64,000 bases of DNA from Nocardiopsis dassonvillei_B (GCF_964273065.1 NZ_OZ186815.1:2852001-2916000); one strand, 5' to 3'; shown: positions 24,427 through 33,578, counted from the first letter of the stretch. The notes: generated by a model from the letters alone, not told the origin. Numbers and translations: made by a program.

Positions 24427-24831
24427 TCAGACCCGGCGGCGCTTGGGCGGACGGCAGCCGTTGTGCGGCACCGGGGTGACGTCCTGGATCGAGCCGACCT
24501 CCAGCCCGGTCGCCTGCAGCGAGCGGATGGCGGTCTCGCGGCCCGAGCCCGGACCCTTCACGAAGACGTCGACCTTGCGGACGCCGTGCTCCTGGGCACG
24601 GCGGGCGGCGGCCTCGGCGGCCATCTGCGCGGCGTAGGGGGTCGACTTGCGCGAACCCTTGAAGCCCACCTGGCCGGAGCTGGCCCACGAGATCACGGCA
24701 CCGGTCGGGTCCGTGATGCTCACGATCGTGTTGTTGAACGTGCTCTTGATGTGAGCGTGTCCGTGGACAATGTTCTTCTTTTCCTTGCGGCGCACCTTGC
24801 GCGCGGCACCCTGACGGCCCTTAGGCGGCAT
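24427..24831 (-). CDS. rpsK: 30S ribosomal protein S11
   Basis: S11 of the small-subunit platform, 134 residues, with KNIVHGHAHIKSTFNNTIV and the C-terminal DVTPVPHNGCRPPKRRRV. It is 65 bases downstream of rpsM and 187 bases upstream of rpoA in the same operon. Confidence 0.98.
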   Translation of the reverse strand: MPPKGRQGAARKVRRKEKKNIVHGHAHIKSTFNNTIVSITDPTGAVISWASSGQVGFKGSRKSTPYAAQMAAEAAARRAQEHGVRKVDVFVKGPGSGRETAIRSLQATGLEVGSIQDVTPVPHNGCRPPKRRRV

Positions 24832-24896
24832 GAGCGAAACTCCCAGAGATCATCGGTCCGTTGTTTTCTCGGACGCGGTCGAAAGGTCCGAGCGGA

Positions 24897-25277
24897 CTAC
24901 TTCTTACCGGCCTTCTTCTTACCGGCCACGGTCTTCTTCTTGCCCTTGCGGGTGCGCGCGTTGGTCTGGGTGCGCTGACCGCGGACCGGGAGGCCGCGGC
25001 GGTGGCGGATGCCCTGGTAGCTGCCGATCTCCATCTTGCGACGGATGTCGGCCTGCACCTCGCGGCGCAGGTCACCCTCGACCTGGTAGTTCGCGCCGAT
25101 CCACTCGCGCAGCTTGACCAGGTCCTCTTCGGACAGCTGGTACACGCGGGTGTTGCCGTCGACACCGGTTTCCTTCAGGGTCTCGAGCGCGCGGGTGCGG
25201 CCGATCCCGAAGATGTACGTGAGAGCGATCTCCACCCGCTTGTCGCGGGGAAGGTCGACGCCTTCAATACGTGCCAT
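24897..25277 (-). CDS. rpsM: 30S ribosomal protein S13
   Basis: S13 of the small-subunit head, which forms bridges to the large subunit. The 126 residues start MARIEGVDLPRDKRVEIALTYIFG; the ATG at 25277 is chosen over an upstream in-frame start because of this conserved beginning. The RHRRGLPVRGQRT motif is followed by a Lys-rich tail. Confidence 0.98.
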   Translation of the reverse strand: MARIEGVDLPRDKRVEIALTYIFGIGRTRALETLKETGVDGNTRVYQLSEEDLVKLREWIGANYQVEGDLRREVQADIRRKMEIGSYQGIRHRRGLPVRGQRTQTNARTRKGKKKTVAGKKKAGKK

Positions 25278-25503
25278 GTGGGCGAAACTCCATCCATGCC
25301 TTCGCGGAGGTCTGACCCGCTCCACCCTCTCGTCGCCCAATCGACGAGGCCCCGGCCTCCGACCGGGGGTTCTCCCCGGGCCCGCCGCGTGAAGCGGCTC
25401 CCGGAGATCGGAGCAGGTTGTTCGTTGTGTGTTGCGGTCCCGTGCCGGGGAGTACCCCCCGATCGGGTCCGTACGGCGTCAGCCGCGGCCGGCGGGCCGG
25501 GTG

Positions 25504-25617
25504 TTAACCCTGGCGCTGCTTGTGCCGCGGGTCTGAGCAGATGACCATGATCCGACGGTTGCGACGGATCACGCGGCACTTCGCGCAGATCTTCTTGACG
25601 CTCGGCTTGACCTTCAT
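25504..25617 (-). CDS. rpmJ: 50S ribosomal protein L36 (zinc-binding type)
   Basis: A 37-residue protein translated from ATG at 25617 to TAA at 25504: MKVKPSVKKICAKCRVIRR and on to HKQRQG. Cys11, Cys14, Cys27 and His32 form the zinc ribbon of the C+ form of L36, the form normally used in zinc-replete cells. It lies between infA and rpsM, the conserved place, 46 bases after infA. Confidence 0.97.
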   Translation of the reverse strand: MKVKPSVKKICAKCRVIRRNRRIMVICSDPRHKQRQG

Positions 25618-25663
25618 GGTGACTCCGAACTCGGAGCCGTCCCGGCCGTGAGGCCCGGACGGT

Positions 25664-25885
25664 CTACTTGTAGCGGTAAACGATGCGCCCGCGCGTGAGG
25701 TCGTACGGGCTCAACTCCACGACGACGCGGTCGTCGGGGAGAATGCGGATGTAGTTCATCCGCATCTTGCCGCTGATGTGGGCAAGGACCTGGTGCCCGT
25801 TGTCGAGCTCTACCTTGAACATCGCGTTGGGTAGGGACTCGACAACGGAGCCCTCGATCTCGATGGCGCCGTCTTTCTTGGCCAT
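25664..25885 (-). CDS. infA: Translation initiation factor IF-1
   Basis: IF-1 binds the ribosomal A site during initiation. The 73 residues form an S1/OB fold (IEIEGSVVESLPNAMFKVEL and GRIVYRYK at the end). The ATG at 25885 (MAKKDG) is chosen over one three codons upstream. It is the first gene of the infA-rpmJ-rpsM-rpsK-rpoA-rplQ operon. Confidence 0.98.
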   Translation of the reverse strand: MAKKDGAIEIEGSVVESLPNAMFKVELDNGHQVLAHISGKMRMNYIRILPDDRVVVELSPYDLTRGRIVYRYK

Positions 25886-26270
25886 GTCCTCCACGCCTCG
25901 CTCATCAACTGGTCGATCATGACAACCCGACGCGACCCCGGTGTCCCTTCACATGACGCGAAGGCACCGACGACGGGGGGACCCGCGTCGCCGACACCGA
26001 GGACACTGGAAGTTCGGGCCAACTGCAGAGCGGTACGTCACTGGAAGGACGTGGTGCGAAGAAGGCAGACTGACCCAACAGCCCGCGTATGGGCAATGAC
26101 AGTCTATCCCCTCGGGGCAACCACTCCGGACCGGCGACCCGCGCAGCCTCTCCCGGAACGCCGCCGTCCGCCGATCTCTTCCCGCAACCGCGCCGCCGAG
26201 GGTCCCGCCGCTCCGCCCCGCAGGACCCCGCGGGCCGCCGCGCGCCGCTCCGGGCGCCGCACGGTCCGGT
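25886..26270. other. Intergenic region before infA, probable promoter area
   Basis: These 385 bases contain no supported gene. On the minus strand a TAGACT (26106-26101) could be a -10 box for infA; a matching -35 is weak. The leader from there to infA would be about 210 bases. The left part is coding-like but has no ribosome binding site with a credible frame. Confidence 0.45.
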
Positions 26271-26735
26271 TCAGGCCTCCTCGCCCTCGTCCCGGCGGCC
26301 CCGGCCGGAGGCCAGGACCCCGACCGTGGCGACACCCATCACGATCCCCCAGGGCCCCATGACCCACAGGAACCACGGGTAGTCGTACTCCGTGGTCAGG
26401 AAGAGGATGAGCCAGATCACGAAGCAGAGGACGTTGACCCCTGCGTAGAGCATCCAGGGCACCATGAGCGCCGGGTCTCGCAGGGTCAGCACCGGTGCGG
26501 GCGCCCCCTCCTCCCGGCGGGGCGCCGCACCGCGGACCTCCGCCAGGTCGCGCTCGGGCAGGTCGCGGGTGACCACCTCGAGCTCGCCCACGGTCCGCGC
26601 CTTGTAGGCGCGGCCCAGGCGCTCGGTGAACTCCTCGTGGTCCAGGCGGCCCTGCGCGAAGTGCTCCTGGAGGAGCTGCGCGACACGGTCGCGGTCGGCG
26701 TCGGACGTGCGGGTCGACGGAACCGGGTCGGACAC
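26271..26735 (-). CDS. DUF1707 and 2TM domain protein
   Basis: A 154-residue protein. Residues about 10-62 form a DUF1707 domain (TSDADRDRVAQLLQEHFAQGRLD...LGRAYKARTVGELEVVTRDLP). Residues about 88-140 hold two membrane helices (VPWMLYAGVNVLCFVIWLILFL and WVMGPWGIVMGVATVGVLA), the 2TM module. Such proteins are common in actinobacteria and their function is unknown. It is 64 bases downstream of map on the same strand and could share the secY-adk-map transcript. Confidence 0.85.
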   Translation of the reverse strand: MSDPVPSTRTSDADRDRVAQLLQEHFAQGRLDHEEFTERLGRAYKARTVGELEVVTRDLPERDLAEVRGAAPRREEGAPAPVLTLRDPALMVPWMLYAGVNVLCFVIWLILFLTTEYDYPWFLWVMGPWGIVMGVATVGVLASGRGRRDEGEEA

Positions 26736-26799
26736 TGCGCACCTCGCATCCCGTGAGTGCTGACGCCCCCCGCACCGTACGGCGGGAGCCGGGCCCGGC

Positions 26800-27621
26800 C
26801 TACCAGGCGGGCTGGACGAACCCCATCTGTGAGATCTTATCCCGGTCGGATTCGCGGGCGGTGAGCACGAGCGGGCCGTCCGCGGTGATCGCCACGGAGT
26901 GCTCGAAGTGCGCGGCGCGCTTGCCGTCGCGGGTCACGACCGTCCAGCCGTCGTCCAGCTGGACGACGTCCTGGGTGCCCATCGTGGTCATCGGCTCGAT
27001 GGCCAGGCACATGCCCTCGGCGAGCCGCAGGCCCTTGCCCCGGCGGCCGTGGTTGAGGACGTGCGGCTCCATGTGCATCTCGGTGCCGATGCCGTGGCCC
27101 CCGTACTCGCGGACGTTGCCGTAGCCGCCGTTGTGGGAGATGTGGTGGTCGATCGCGTGGCCGATGTCGCCCAGGCGCCTACCGGGCCGCAGCTCGGCGA
27201 TGCCCCGCCACATCGACTCCTCGCAGACCTCCATCATGCGCAGGTCCTCGGGGCGGGCCTCGCCGACAGCGACGGTGATCGCCGAGTCGCCGTGCCAGCC
27301 CTCCAGGACGGCTCCGCAGTCGATGGAGATGATGTCGCCCTCGGCCAGCACCCGCTCGGCGCTGGGGATGCCGTGGACGACCTCCTCGTTGACGGACGCG
27401 CAGATGGAGCCGGTGAACCCGTGGTAGCCCTTGAACGAGGGGACCGCGCCGGCGTCGCGGATGACCTTCTCCGCCAGCGAGTCCAGTTCGAGGGTGGACA
27501 CTCCGGGCCGCACCGCGGCCCGGAGGGTGTCCAGGGCGCGGGCCACGACCTGGCCCGCCGCCCTCATCAGGGCGATCTGCTCCGGCGTCTTGATCTGCAC
27601 GCCGCTCGCCTTGCCGAACAT
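26800..27621 (-). CDS. map: Methionine aminopeptidase type I
   Basis: Removes the N-terminal Met from new proteins. The 273 residues include KGYHGFTGSICASVNEEVVHG, the metal ligands Asp in SIDCGAVLEGWHGDSA, His in GGHGIGTEMHMEPHV, and Glu in AIEPMTTMG and HFEHSVAI. The ATG at 27621 shares one base with the adk stop (TGATG), so translation is coupled. It is third in the secY-adk-map unit. Confidence 0.97.
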   Translation of the reverse strand: MFGKASGVQIKTPEQIALMRAAGQVVARALDTLRAAVRPGVSTLELDSLAEKVIRDAGAVPSFKGYHGFTGSICASVNEEVVHGIPSAERVLAEGDIISIDCGAVLEGWHGDSAITVAVGEARPEDLRMMEVCEESMWRGIAELRPGRRLGDIGHAIDHHISHNGGYGNVREYGGHGIGTEMHMEPHVLNHGRRGKGLRLAEGMCLAIEPMTTMGTQDVVQLDDGWTVVTRDGKRAAHFEHSVAITADGPLVLTARESDRDKISQMGFVQPAW

Positions 27622-28283
27622 CAGGACCCGGCCCCGGCCTTGTCCTCGATGGCGGCCACGGCGCGGCCGGTCACCTCGGCCACGGGACCCGTGGCCGCGA
27701 TGGTGGCCAGCAGGCCCTCCTTCTCGTAGTACTCCACGAGCGGAGCGGTCTGCTCCCGGTAGACCTTCAGCCGGTGGCGGATGGTCTCCTCGCGGTCGTC
27801 CTCCCGCTGGTACAGCTCGGCGCCGTCCTCGTCGCAGCGTCCCCCCGCCTTGGGGGGGTCGTACTCGACGTGGTAGACGCGGCCGCACTGCGGACACGAG
27901 CGGCGGCCCGAGAGCCGGCGCACGACCTCGTCCTCGTCGACCCGCAGTTCCAGGACGACGTCGAGCCGGGTGTCCAGGTCGCGGAGCATGCCCTTGAGCG
28001 TCTCGGCCTGCGGGACGTTGCGGGGGAACCCGTCGAGCAGGAAACCCCCGGCCGCGTCCTCCTGGGCGAGGCGGTCCTTGACCATGGCGTTGGTGACCTC
28101 GTCGGGGACGAGGTCACCGCGGTCCATGTACTCCTTGGCCTTCTTGCCGAGTTCCGTGCCACCGCTGACGTTGGCCCGGAAGATGTCACCGGTGGACACC
28201 TTCGGGATCGACAGCTCGGCCGCGAGGATCTGGGCCTGGGTGCCTTTACCGGCCCCAGGCGGCCCCACCAATACAGCGCGCAT
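27621..28283 (-). CDS. adk: Adenylate kinase
   Basis: Interconverts ATP plus AMP and two ADP. The 220 residues begin MRAVLVGPPGAGKGTQA (P-loop) and contain the AMP-binding region and DGFPRN. The long LID domain has Cys-x2-Cys (SCPQCG) and a Cys-Asp (RCDED), a zinc-binding LID. It starts directly after the secY stop (no gap) and overlaps map by one base. Confidence 0.97.
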   Translation of the reverse strand: MRAVLVGPPGAGKGTQAQILAAELSIPKVSTGDIFRANVSGGTELGKKAKEYMDRGDLVPDEVTNAMVKDRLAQEDAAGGFLLDGFPRNVPQAETLKGMLRDLDTRLDVVLELRVDEDEVVRRLSGRRSCPQCGRVYHVEYDPPKAGGRCDEDGAELYQREDDREETIRHRLKVYREQTAPLVEYYEKEGLLATIAATGPVAEVTGRAVAAIEDKAGAGS

Positions 28284-29600
28284 TTATCGCAGAAAACCTT
28301 CGTAGTTCCTCTGCTGGAGGTGACTCTCGATCTGCTTCACCGTGTCCAGCCCGACACCGACCATGATCAGGATGCTCGTACCGCCGAACGGGAAGTTCGC
28401 GCTGGCGGCGCCGCTGGCGCCCAGGGCGACCATCGGCAGCAGAGCGATCACACCCAGGTACAGAGAGCCGGGGGTCGTCAGCCGGGTGAGCACGTAGTCG
28501 AGGTACTCGGCGGTCGGACGCCCTGGTCGGATACCCGGGATGAACCCACCGTACTTCTTCATGTTGTCGGCGACCTCAGTGGGGTTGAAGGTAATCGCGA
28601 CGTAGAAGAACGCGAAACCGACGATCATCACGAAGAAGGTCACCATGTACACGGGGTGTGTACCGGTGAGGAAGTACGTGGAGATGAAGTTCACCACGCG
28701 GTTGTCCGAGTCCTGCCCGAGGAGGCCGACCAGGAGCTGGGGGAGGTACAGGAGCGAGGAGGCGAAGATCACGGGGATGATGCCCGCCTGGTTCACCTTG
28801 AGCGGGATGTAGGTCGAGCTGCCCCCGTACATCCGGCGGCCCACCATGCGCTTGGCGTACTGGACCGGGATGCGGCGCTGGGCCTGCTCCATGAACACCA
28901 CGGCCGCGATCAGGGCCAGGCCCGCGATGCAGATGACCGTGAAGATCCAGACCGAGCGCTCCTGGAAGAGGCTCATGATCGAGGCGGGGAACATCGCGAC
29001 GACCTGGGTGAAGATCAGCAGCGACATGCCGTTGCCCACGCCGCGCTCGGTGATGAGCTCGCCGAACCACATGATGATGCAGGTGCCCGCGGTCATCACG
29101 AAGACGATGGTCACCAGGGTGAGGATGTCCTGGTTGGGCATGTAGGAGTTGACCGAGATGGCCCCCTGGAACAGGGCGCCGGTCCGGGCCATGGCGACGA
29201 TGCTGGTGGCCTGGAGGACCGCGAGCATCAGTGTCAGGTAGCGGGTGTACTGGGTGATCTTGCTCTGCCCGGCCTGGCCCTCCTTCTTGAGGGCCTCGAG
29301 GCGGGGGATGACCACCGTCAGCAGGTTGATGATGATGCTCGCGGTGATGTAGGGCATCACACCGAGCGCGAACACCGCCAGTTGCAGGAGGGCGCCACCA
29401 CTGAACAGGTTGACGAGCGCGTACACACCGGACTGGTCGCCCGCCGTGATGATCTCCATCTGGTCGCGGATCGCGGCCGAGTCGATACCCGGCGCGGGGA
29501 TCACCGAACCCAGACGGAACAGCGTCAGGATGAACAGTGTGAACAGCAACTTGTTACGCAGGTCGGGCGTGCGGAATGCACGAACGAACGCACCTAGCAC
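28284..29600 (-). CDS. secY: Protein translocase subunit SecY
   Basis: The channel of the Sec translocon. The 438-residue protein has ten hydrophobic segments, with the plug/second helix region after the FRLGSVIPAPGID block and the cytoplasmic loops KKEGQAGQSKITQYTRYLT and the C-terminal QQRNYEGFLR. The start is GTG at 29600 with GGAGGAGAC upstream. It begins a secY-adk-map unit, separated from rplO by a strong terminator, so it has its own promoter in the 29601-29800 region, where TTGACC and TTGACG elements are seen on the minus strand but no matching -10 is clear. Confidence 0.98.
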   Translation of the reverse strand: MLGAFVRAFRTPDLRNKLLFTLFILTLFRLGSVIPAPGIDSAAIRDQMEIITAGDQSGVYALVNLFSGGALLQLAVFALGVMPYITASIIINLLTVVIPRLEALKKEGQAGQSKITQYTRYLTLMLAVLQATSIVAMARTGALFQGAISVNSYMPNQDILTLVTIVFVMTAGTCIIMWFGELITERGVGNGMSLLIFTQVVAMFPASIMSLFQERSVWIFTVICIAGLALIAAVVFMEQAQRRIPVQYAKRMVGRRMYGGSSTYIPLKVNQAGIIPVIFASSLLYLPQLLVGLLGQDSDNRVVNFISTYFLTGTHPVYMVTFFVMIVGFAFFYVAITFNPTEVADNMKKYGGFIPGIRPGRPTAEYLDYVLTRLTTPGSLYLGVIALLPMVALGASGAASANFPFGGTSILIMVGVGLDTVKQIESHLQQRNYEGFLR

Positions 29601-29809
29601 GTCTCCTCCTGCGCGGCTTCGGCGGCGGAACGGATTCCAGACATCGCGGCCGATCCTGAATCGTCGTTGAACGGCAGCCCCGGGCGGTGGCCCGGTGCTC
29701 GGAAGTACTCACACTACGTCAAGCGGTGAGGTCAAACAGATGGCACTGTAACAGCCATCACCGTGCTATTGAGTTCGTGAGTCATAACGATCACCACTCA
29801 CAAGCACGC

Positions 29810-29859
29810 GGGGCGCCCGCCGGACCGATCGTTCACCGACCGGTCCGGGCGGGCGCCCC
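29810..29859 (-). terminator. Terminator after rplO (end of spc operon)
   Basis: An 18- to 19-base stem (29810-29827 with 29841-29859, one bulged C) 23 bases past the rplO stop. It separates the spc block from secY, which in many bacteria are one operon. Confidence 0.85.
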
Positions 29860-29882
29860 TGAGTGCGCATGCGGGTTGACCC

Positions 29883-30347
29883 CTACAGCTCGGTGGTGGT
29901 GCCACCGGCAGCGGCGATCTTCTCCTTCGCCGAGGCGGAGAACGCGTTCGCGCTCACCTGCACGGCGACGTTGATCTCACCGGTGCCCAGCACCTTGACG
30001 AGCTCGTTCTTGCGAACGGCGCCCTTGGCCACCAGCGTCTCCACGGTGACCTCACCGCCCTCCGGGAACAGCTCGCTCAGCCTGTCCAGGTTGACGACCT
30101 GGTAGGTCTTCTTGAACCTGGCGTTGCTGAAGCCCTTGAGCTTGGGCACCCGGCGGATGAGGGGCATCTGCCCGCCCTCGAAGCCGGGACGGACGGTGTT
30201 ACGAGCCTTGGTGCCCTTGGTGCCCCGACCCGCGGTCTTGCCCTTGGACGCCTCGCCGCGACCCTTGCGGATCTTGGCCTTGTTGGCGCCCGGGGCGGGC
30301 CGCAGGTGGTGCAGCTTGAGCAGCTCGTCGGGGTTGTAGTCGCTCAT
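29883..30347 (-). CDS. rplO: 50S ribosomal protein L15
   Basis: A late-assembly protein of the large subunit, 154 residues, with LHHLRPAPGANKAKIRKGRG and the GFEGGQMPLIRRVPKLKGF signature. It overlaps rpmD by four bases (ATGA) and ends the spc operon. Confidence 0.98.
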   Translation of the reverse strand: MSDYNPDELLKLHHLRPAPGANKAKIRKGRGEASKGKTAGRGTKGTKARNTVRPGFEGGQMPLIRRVPKLKGFSNARFKKTYQVVNLDRLSELFPEGGEVTVETLVAKGAVRKNELVKVLGTGEINVAVQVSANAFSASAKEKIAAAGGTTTEL

Positions 30348-30529
30348 TCCGCGACCTCCTCGACAGTGACCAGGTGCGAGACGATCGTGAGCTGGCCGCG
30401 CACCTCGGGACGGTCCTCACGGACGGTGGACTTGCCGATCCGGCCCAGGCCCAGCGACTGGAGAGCAGCGTGCTGCTTCTTCTTGCCGCCGATCTTGGAA
30501 CGGGTCTGCGTGATCTTGAGCTTGGCCAT
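30344..30529 (-). CDS. rpmD: 50S ribosomal protein L30
   Basis: A 61-residue large-subunit protein (MAKLKITQTRSKIGGKKKQH then LGLGRIGKSTVRED). It starts two bases after the rpsE stop and overlaps rplO by four bases. Confidence 0.97.
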   Translation of the reverse strand: MAKLKITQTRSKIGGKKKQHAALQSLGLGRIGKSTVREDRPEVRGQLTIVSHLVTVEEVAE

Positions 30530-30531
30530 GG

Positions 30532-31134
30532 TCAGGCTCCTGCCTTCGCCTCAGCGCGAGCGCGCAGCATGGCGGCCGGGGCGACGTCCTCGATCGGCAG
30601 GCCACGGCGGGCGGCGATCTCCTCGGGCTGGTTGAGCCCCTTGAGAGCGGCGACCGTGGCGTGCACGATGTTCAGCGGGTTGGACGACCCGAGCGACTTG
30701 CTCAGGATGTCGTGGATGCCGGCGCACTCCAGGACGGCGCGCACGGGACCGCCGGCGATGACACCGGTACCCGGGGCGGCCGGACGGAGCAGGACGACGC
30801 CGGCGGCGGCCTCACCCTGGACCCGGTGCGTGATCGTGCCCTGGATGCGGGGGACGCGGAAGAAGTTCTTCTTCGCCTCCTCGACACCCTTGGCGATCGC
30901 GGCCGGGACCTCCTTGGCCTTGCCGTAACCCACACCGACCATGCCGTTGCCGTCGCCGACGACGACCAGGGCGGTGAAGGAGAAGCGACGGCCGCCCTTG
31001 ACGACCTTCGCGACCCGGTTGATGGTCACGACCTTCTCGATGTAGGAGACACCCTTGTCTGCGGCGCCGCCGCGGCGATCGTCACGGCGATCACGCCGCT
31101 CGCCACCGGCGCCGCGCCGCGGTGCTGCAGCCAT
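30532..31134 (-). CDS. rpsE: 30S ribosomal protein S5
   Basis: S5 contributes to decoding fidelity and the mRNA entry path. The 200 residues carry the double-stranded-RNA-binding part (EKVVTINRVAKVVKGGRRF) and GNGMVGVGYGKAKEVP. An N-terminal Arg/Asp-rich extension of about 28 residues precedes the core. The spectinomycin-contact loop KVVKGGRRF appears unaltered. Confidence 0.98.
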   Translation of the reverse strand: MAAAPRRGAGGERRDRRDDRRGGAADKGVSYIEKVVTINRVAKVVKGGRRFSFTALVVVGDGNGMVGVGYGKAKEVPAAIAKGVEEAKKNFFRVPRIQGTITHRVQGEAAAGVVLLRPAAPGTGVIAGGPVRAVLECAGIHDILSKSLGSSNPLNIVHATVAALKGLNQPEEIAARRGLPIEDVAPAAMLRARAEAKAGA

Positions 31135-31185
31135 CAGTGGTTCCTCTTCTCGTGGTTGATCTCAGCCTTTACAGAGGTCATACGC

Positions 31186-31566
31186 CTAGAACTCCAGCCC
31201 GCCCTCGCGCGCCGCGTCGGCGAGCTTGGCGATCCGGCCGGCGTACTGGAACCCGCCGCGGTCGAAGACCACGGTGGAGATGCCGGCGGCCTTGGCGCGC
31301 TCAGCGATGAGACGGCCCACCTCGGCGGACTTGTCCGACTTGCTGCCCTCGAAGGAGCGCAGGTCGGTCTCGACGCTGGAGGCCGCCACCAGGGTGTGAC
31401 CCTGGACGTCGTCGATGACCTGGGCGACGATGTGCTTGGAGGAGCGGAACACGGCCAGGCGCGGACGCTCGGCGGTGCCGAAGATCTTCTTGCGGACGCG
31501 GAACTGGCGGCGCGCACGCGAGGTCGCGCGCTTGGCGGTCCGCTTGCGGGCCACGGTGATACCCAT
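31186..31566 (-). CDS. rplR: 50S ribosomal protein L18
   Basis: Binds 5S rRNA with L5 and L25. The 126 residues contain RPRLAVFRSSKHIVAQVIDD and FDRGGFQYAGRIAKLADAAR. It is two bases after rplF and 51 bases before rpsE. Confidence 0.98.
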   Translation of the reverse strand: MGITVARKRTAKRATSRARRQFRVRKKIFGTAERPRLAVFRSSKHIVAQVIDDVQGHTLVAASSVETDLRSFEGSKSDKSAEVGRLIAERAKAAGISTVVFDRGGFQYAGRIAKLADAAREGGLEF

Positions 31567-31568
31567 GC

Positions 31569-32108
31569 CTACTTACCAGCCTTTCCGGCCTTGCGGCGGA
31601 TGTGCTCACCCTGGTACCGCACGCCCTTGGCCTTGTACGGGTCGGGCTTGCGCAGACTGCGGATGTTCGCCGCGACCTGACCCACGAGCTGCTTGTCGAT
31701 GCCCTCGACGTGGAGGAGCGTCGGCTTCTCCACGCGGAAGGTGATGCCCTCCGGGGGCTCCACCACGACGGGGTGGCTGTAGCCCAGCGAGAACTCCAGG
31801 TTGGAGCCGCGGGCCTGGACGCGGTAACCGACGCCGTGGATCTCCAGGGTCTTGGCGTACCCCTTGGAGACGCCCTCGACCAGGTTCGCCAGCAGCGCAC
31901 GGGTCAGCCCGTGCAGCGAGCGGTTCTCCGGCTTGTCGTCCGGGCGGGACACCGTGACGACGCCCTCGGCGTCCTTACCAACGGTGATCGGCTCGGCGAC
32001 GGTGTGCTTCAGTTCGCCCTTCGGCCCCTTGACAGTGACGTCTTGCCCGTTAATCGTGACTTCGACGCCCTTGGGGGCCGAGATCGGCAGTCGACCGATA
32101 CGCGACAT
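31569..32108 (-). CDS. rplF: 50S ribosomal protein L6
   Basis: L6, near the factor-binding site, 179 residues, beginning MSRIGRLPISAPKGVEVTI. Two repeated RNA-binding folds are visible, and the C-terminus has KPDPYKAKGVRYQGEHIRRK. It is in the usual place after rpsH. Confidence 0.98.
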   Translation of the reverse strand: MSRIGRLPISAPKGVEVTINGQDVTVKGPKGELKHTVAEPITVGKDAEGVVTVSRPDDKPENRSLHGLTRALLANLVEGVSKGYAKTLEIHGVGYRVQARGSNLEFSLGYSHPVVVEPPEGITFRVEKPTLLHVEGIDKQLVGQVAANIRSLRKPDPYKAKGVRYQGEHIRRKAGKAGK

Positions 32109-32126
32109 GCTTCAATCTCTCCCTGG

Positions 32127-32525
32127 TTACCAGACGTAGGCGAGGACTTCGCCGCCAACGCCGTTCTTCTTGGCCTGCTTGTCAGTCATCAGGCCACCGG
32201 ACGTCGAAATGATCGCCACACCGAGGCCTCCGAGGACCCGGGGCAGGTTCTCCTTCTTGGCGTACACCCGCAGACCGGGCTTGGAGACCCGGCGGATGCC
32301 CGCGATCGAACGCTCCCGGGTGGGGCCGTACTTCAGGTCCAGGACGAGGTTCTTGCCCACCTGGGCGTCCTCGCTCCGCCAGCCCTGAATGAAGCCCTCC
32401 TGCTGGAGGATCTCGGCGATGTGCGCCTTGATCTTGGAGTACGGCATCGCCACGGTGTCGTGGTAAGCCGAATTCGCGTTACGCAGACGCGTCAGCATGT
32501 CTGCGATCGGGTCGGTCATCGTCAT
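32127..32525 (-). CDS. rpsH: 30S ribosomal protein S8
   Basis: S8 binds the central domain of 16S rRNA and in enterobacteria represses the spc operon. The 132 residues start MTMTDPIADMLTRLRNAN; ATG at 32525 is taken rather than a start seven codons further out because this beginning is conserved. The ISTSGGLMTDKQAKKNGVGG block is typical. Confidence 0.97.
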   Translation of the reverse strand: MTMTDPIADMLTRLRNANSAYHDTVAMPYSKIKAHIAEILQQEGFIQGWRSEDAQVGKNLVLDLKYGPTRERSIAGIRRVSKPGLRVYAKKENLPRVLGGLGVAIISTSGGLMTDKQAKKNGVGGEVLAYVW

Positions 32526-32803
32526 GGCCGACTGGCCCTTCCTCACCGCGGTTTCCGTGTGCGGGTCTTTCCAGAACCCGTTCCCCGGAGCGGACCCCGG
32601 GGACGCACGACCGGACCTTCGGCGTGGTCGTGGGCACCGCCGTCCCTCCCGGGACTGCCGTGCCCTGATTGGTTGAAATCATGCTGTTCCGCGCACCCGT
32701 GAGGGGGCGGACACTTCTGTGAGGCGCCGGCCGGCGCCTCGGTGGGGCCGATCTCCGCACACGCCGTCTCAGGGGGACGGGCGCGGGTCGGCCCCGCCGG
32801 GGA

Positions 32804-32989
32804 CTACCAGCTCGACTTGGTGATACCGGGCAGCTCGCCCCGGTGGGCCATCTCGCGGAAGCAGATGCGGCACAGGCCGAACTTCCGGAAGACGGCGCGC
32901 GGGCGACCGCACCGCGAGCATCGAGTATACGCGCGAACGCCGAACTTCGGCTTCCGCTGCGACTTGGCGATCAGAGCCTTCTTAGCCAT
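32804..32989 (-). CDS. rpsZ: 30S ribosomal protein S14, zinc-binding type Z
   Basis: A 61-residue short S14 with two Cys-x2-Cys pairs (TRCSRCGRP and GLCRICFRE) that bind zinc, the C+ form. The start is ATG at 32989, 13 bases after rplE. The following gap of 278 bases to rpsH holds no gene and is unusually long for the inside of the spc operon. Confidence 0.97.
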   Translation of the reverse strand: MAKKALIAKSQRKPKFGVRAYTRCSRCGRPRAVFRKFGLCRICFREMAHRGELPGITKSSW

Positions 32990-33002
32990 GTGTGCTTACC
33001 CC

Positions 33003-33578
33003 TCAGGCTTCCTTGAACGGGAAACCGAGCCGCTTGAGCAGGCTGCGGCCCTGGTCGTCGTTGATCGCGCTGGTGACGACGGTGATGTCCATCCCACGCA
33101 CGCGGTCGACCTTGTCCGGGTCCACCTCGTGGAACATGACCTGCTCGGTCAGACCGAAGGTGTAGTTGCCGTTCCCGTCGAACTGCTTCGGGGACAGGCC
33201 TCGGAAGTCCCGGATACGGGGCAGCGCCAGGGAGAGCAGCCGGTCGAGGAACTCCCACATCCGGTCGCCGCGCAGCGTGACGCTGGCGCCGATCGGCTGG
33301 CCCTCGCGCAGCTTGAACTGCGCGATGGAGTTCTTCGCCCGGTTGACCCGCGGCTTCTGCCCGGTGATCGCCGACAGGTCGGCGATCGCGCCCTGGATGA
33401 GCTTGGCGTCACGCGCCGCCTCACCGACACCCATGTTGACCACGATCTTCGTCAGACCGGGGACCTGCATGATGTTGGCGATGCCGTGCTCGTCCTTGAG
33501 GGCCGGAACGATCTCGTTCCGGTACTTCTCCTTGAGCCGCGGCATCGGCGGGGCCGTGATGTCGTTGGTAACCGTCAT
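33003..33578 (-). CDS. rplE: 50S ribosomal protein L5
   Basis: Carries 5S rRNA into the central protuberance. The 191 residues include VPGLTKIVVNMGVGEAARDAK and FRGLSPKQFDGNGNYTFGL. It overlaps rplX by one base. Confidence 0.98.
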   Translation of the reverse strand: MTVTNDITAPPMPRLKEKYRNEIVPALKDEHGIANIMQVPGLTKIVVNMGVGEAARDAKLIQGAIADLSAITGQKPRVNRAKNSIAQFKLREGQPIGASVTLRGDRMWEFLDRLLSLALPRIRDFRGLSPKQFDGNGNYTFGLTEQVMFHEVDPDKVDRVRGMDITVVTSAINDDQGRSLLKRLGFPFKEA

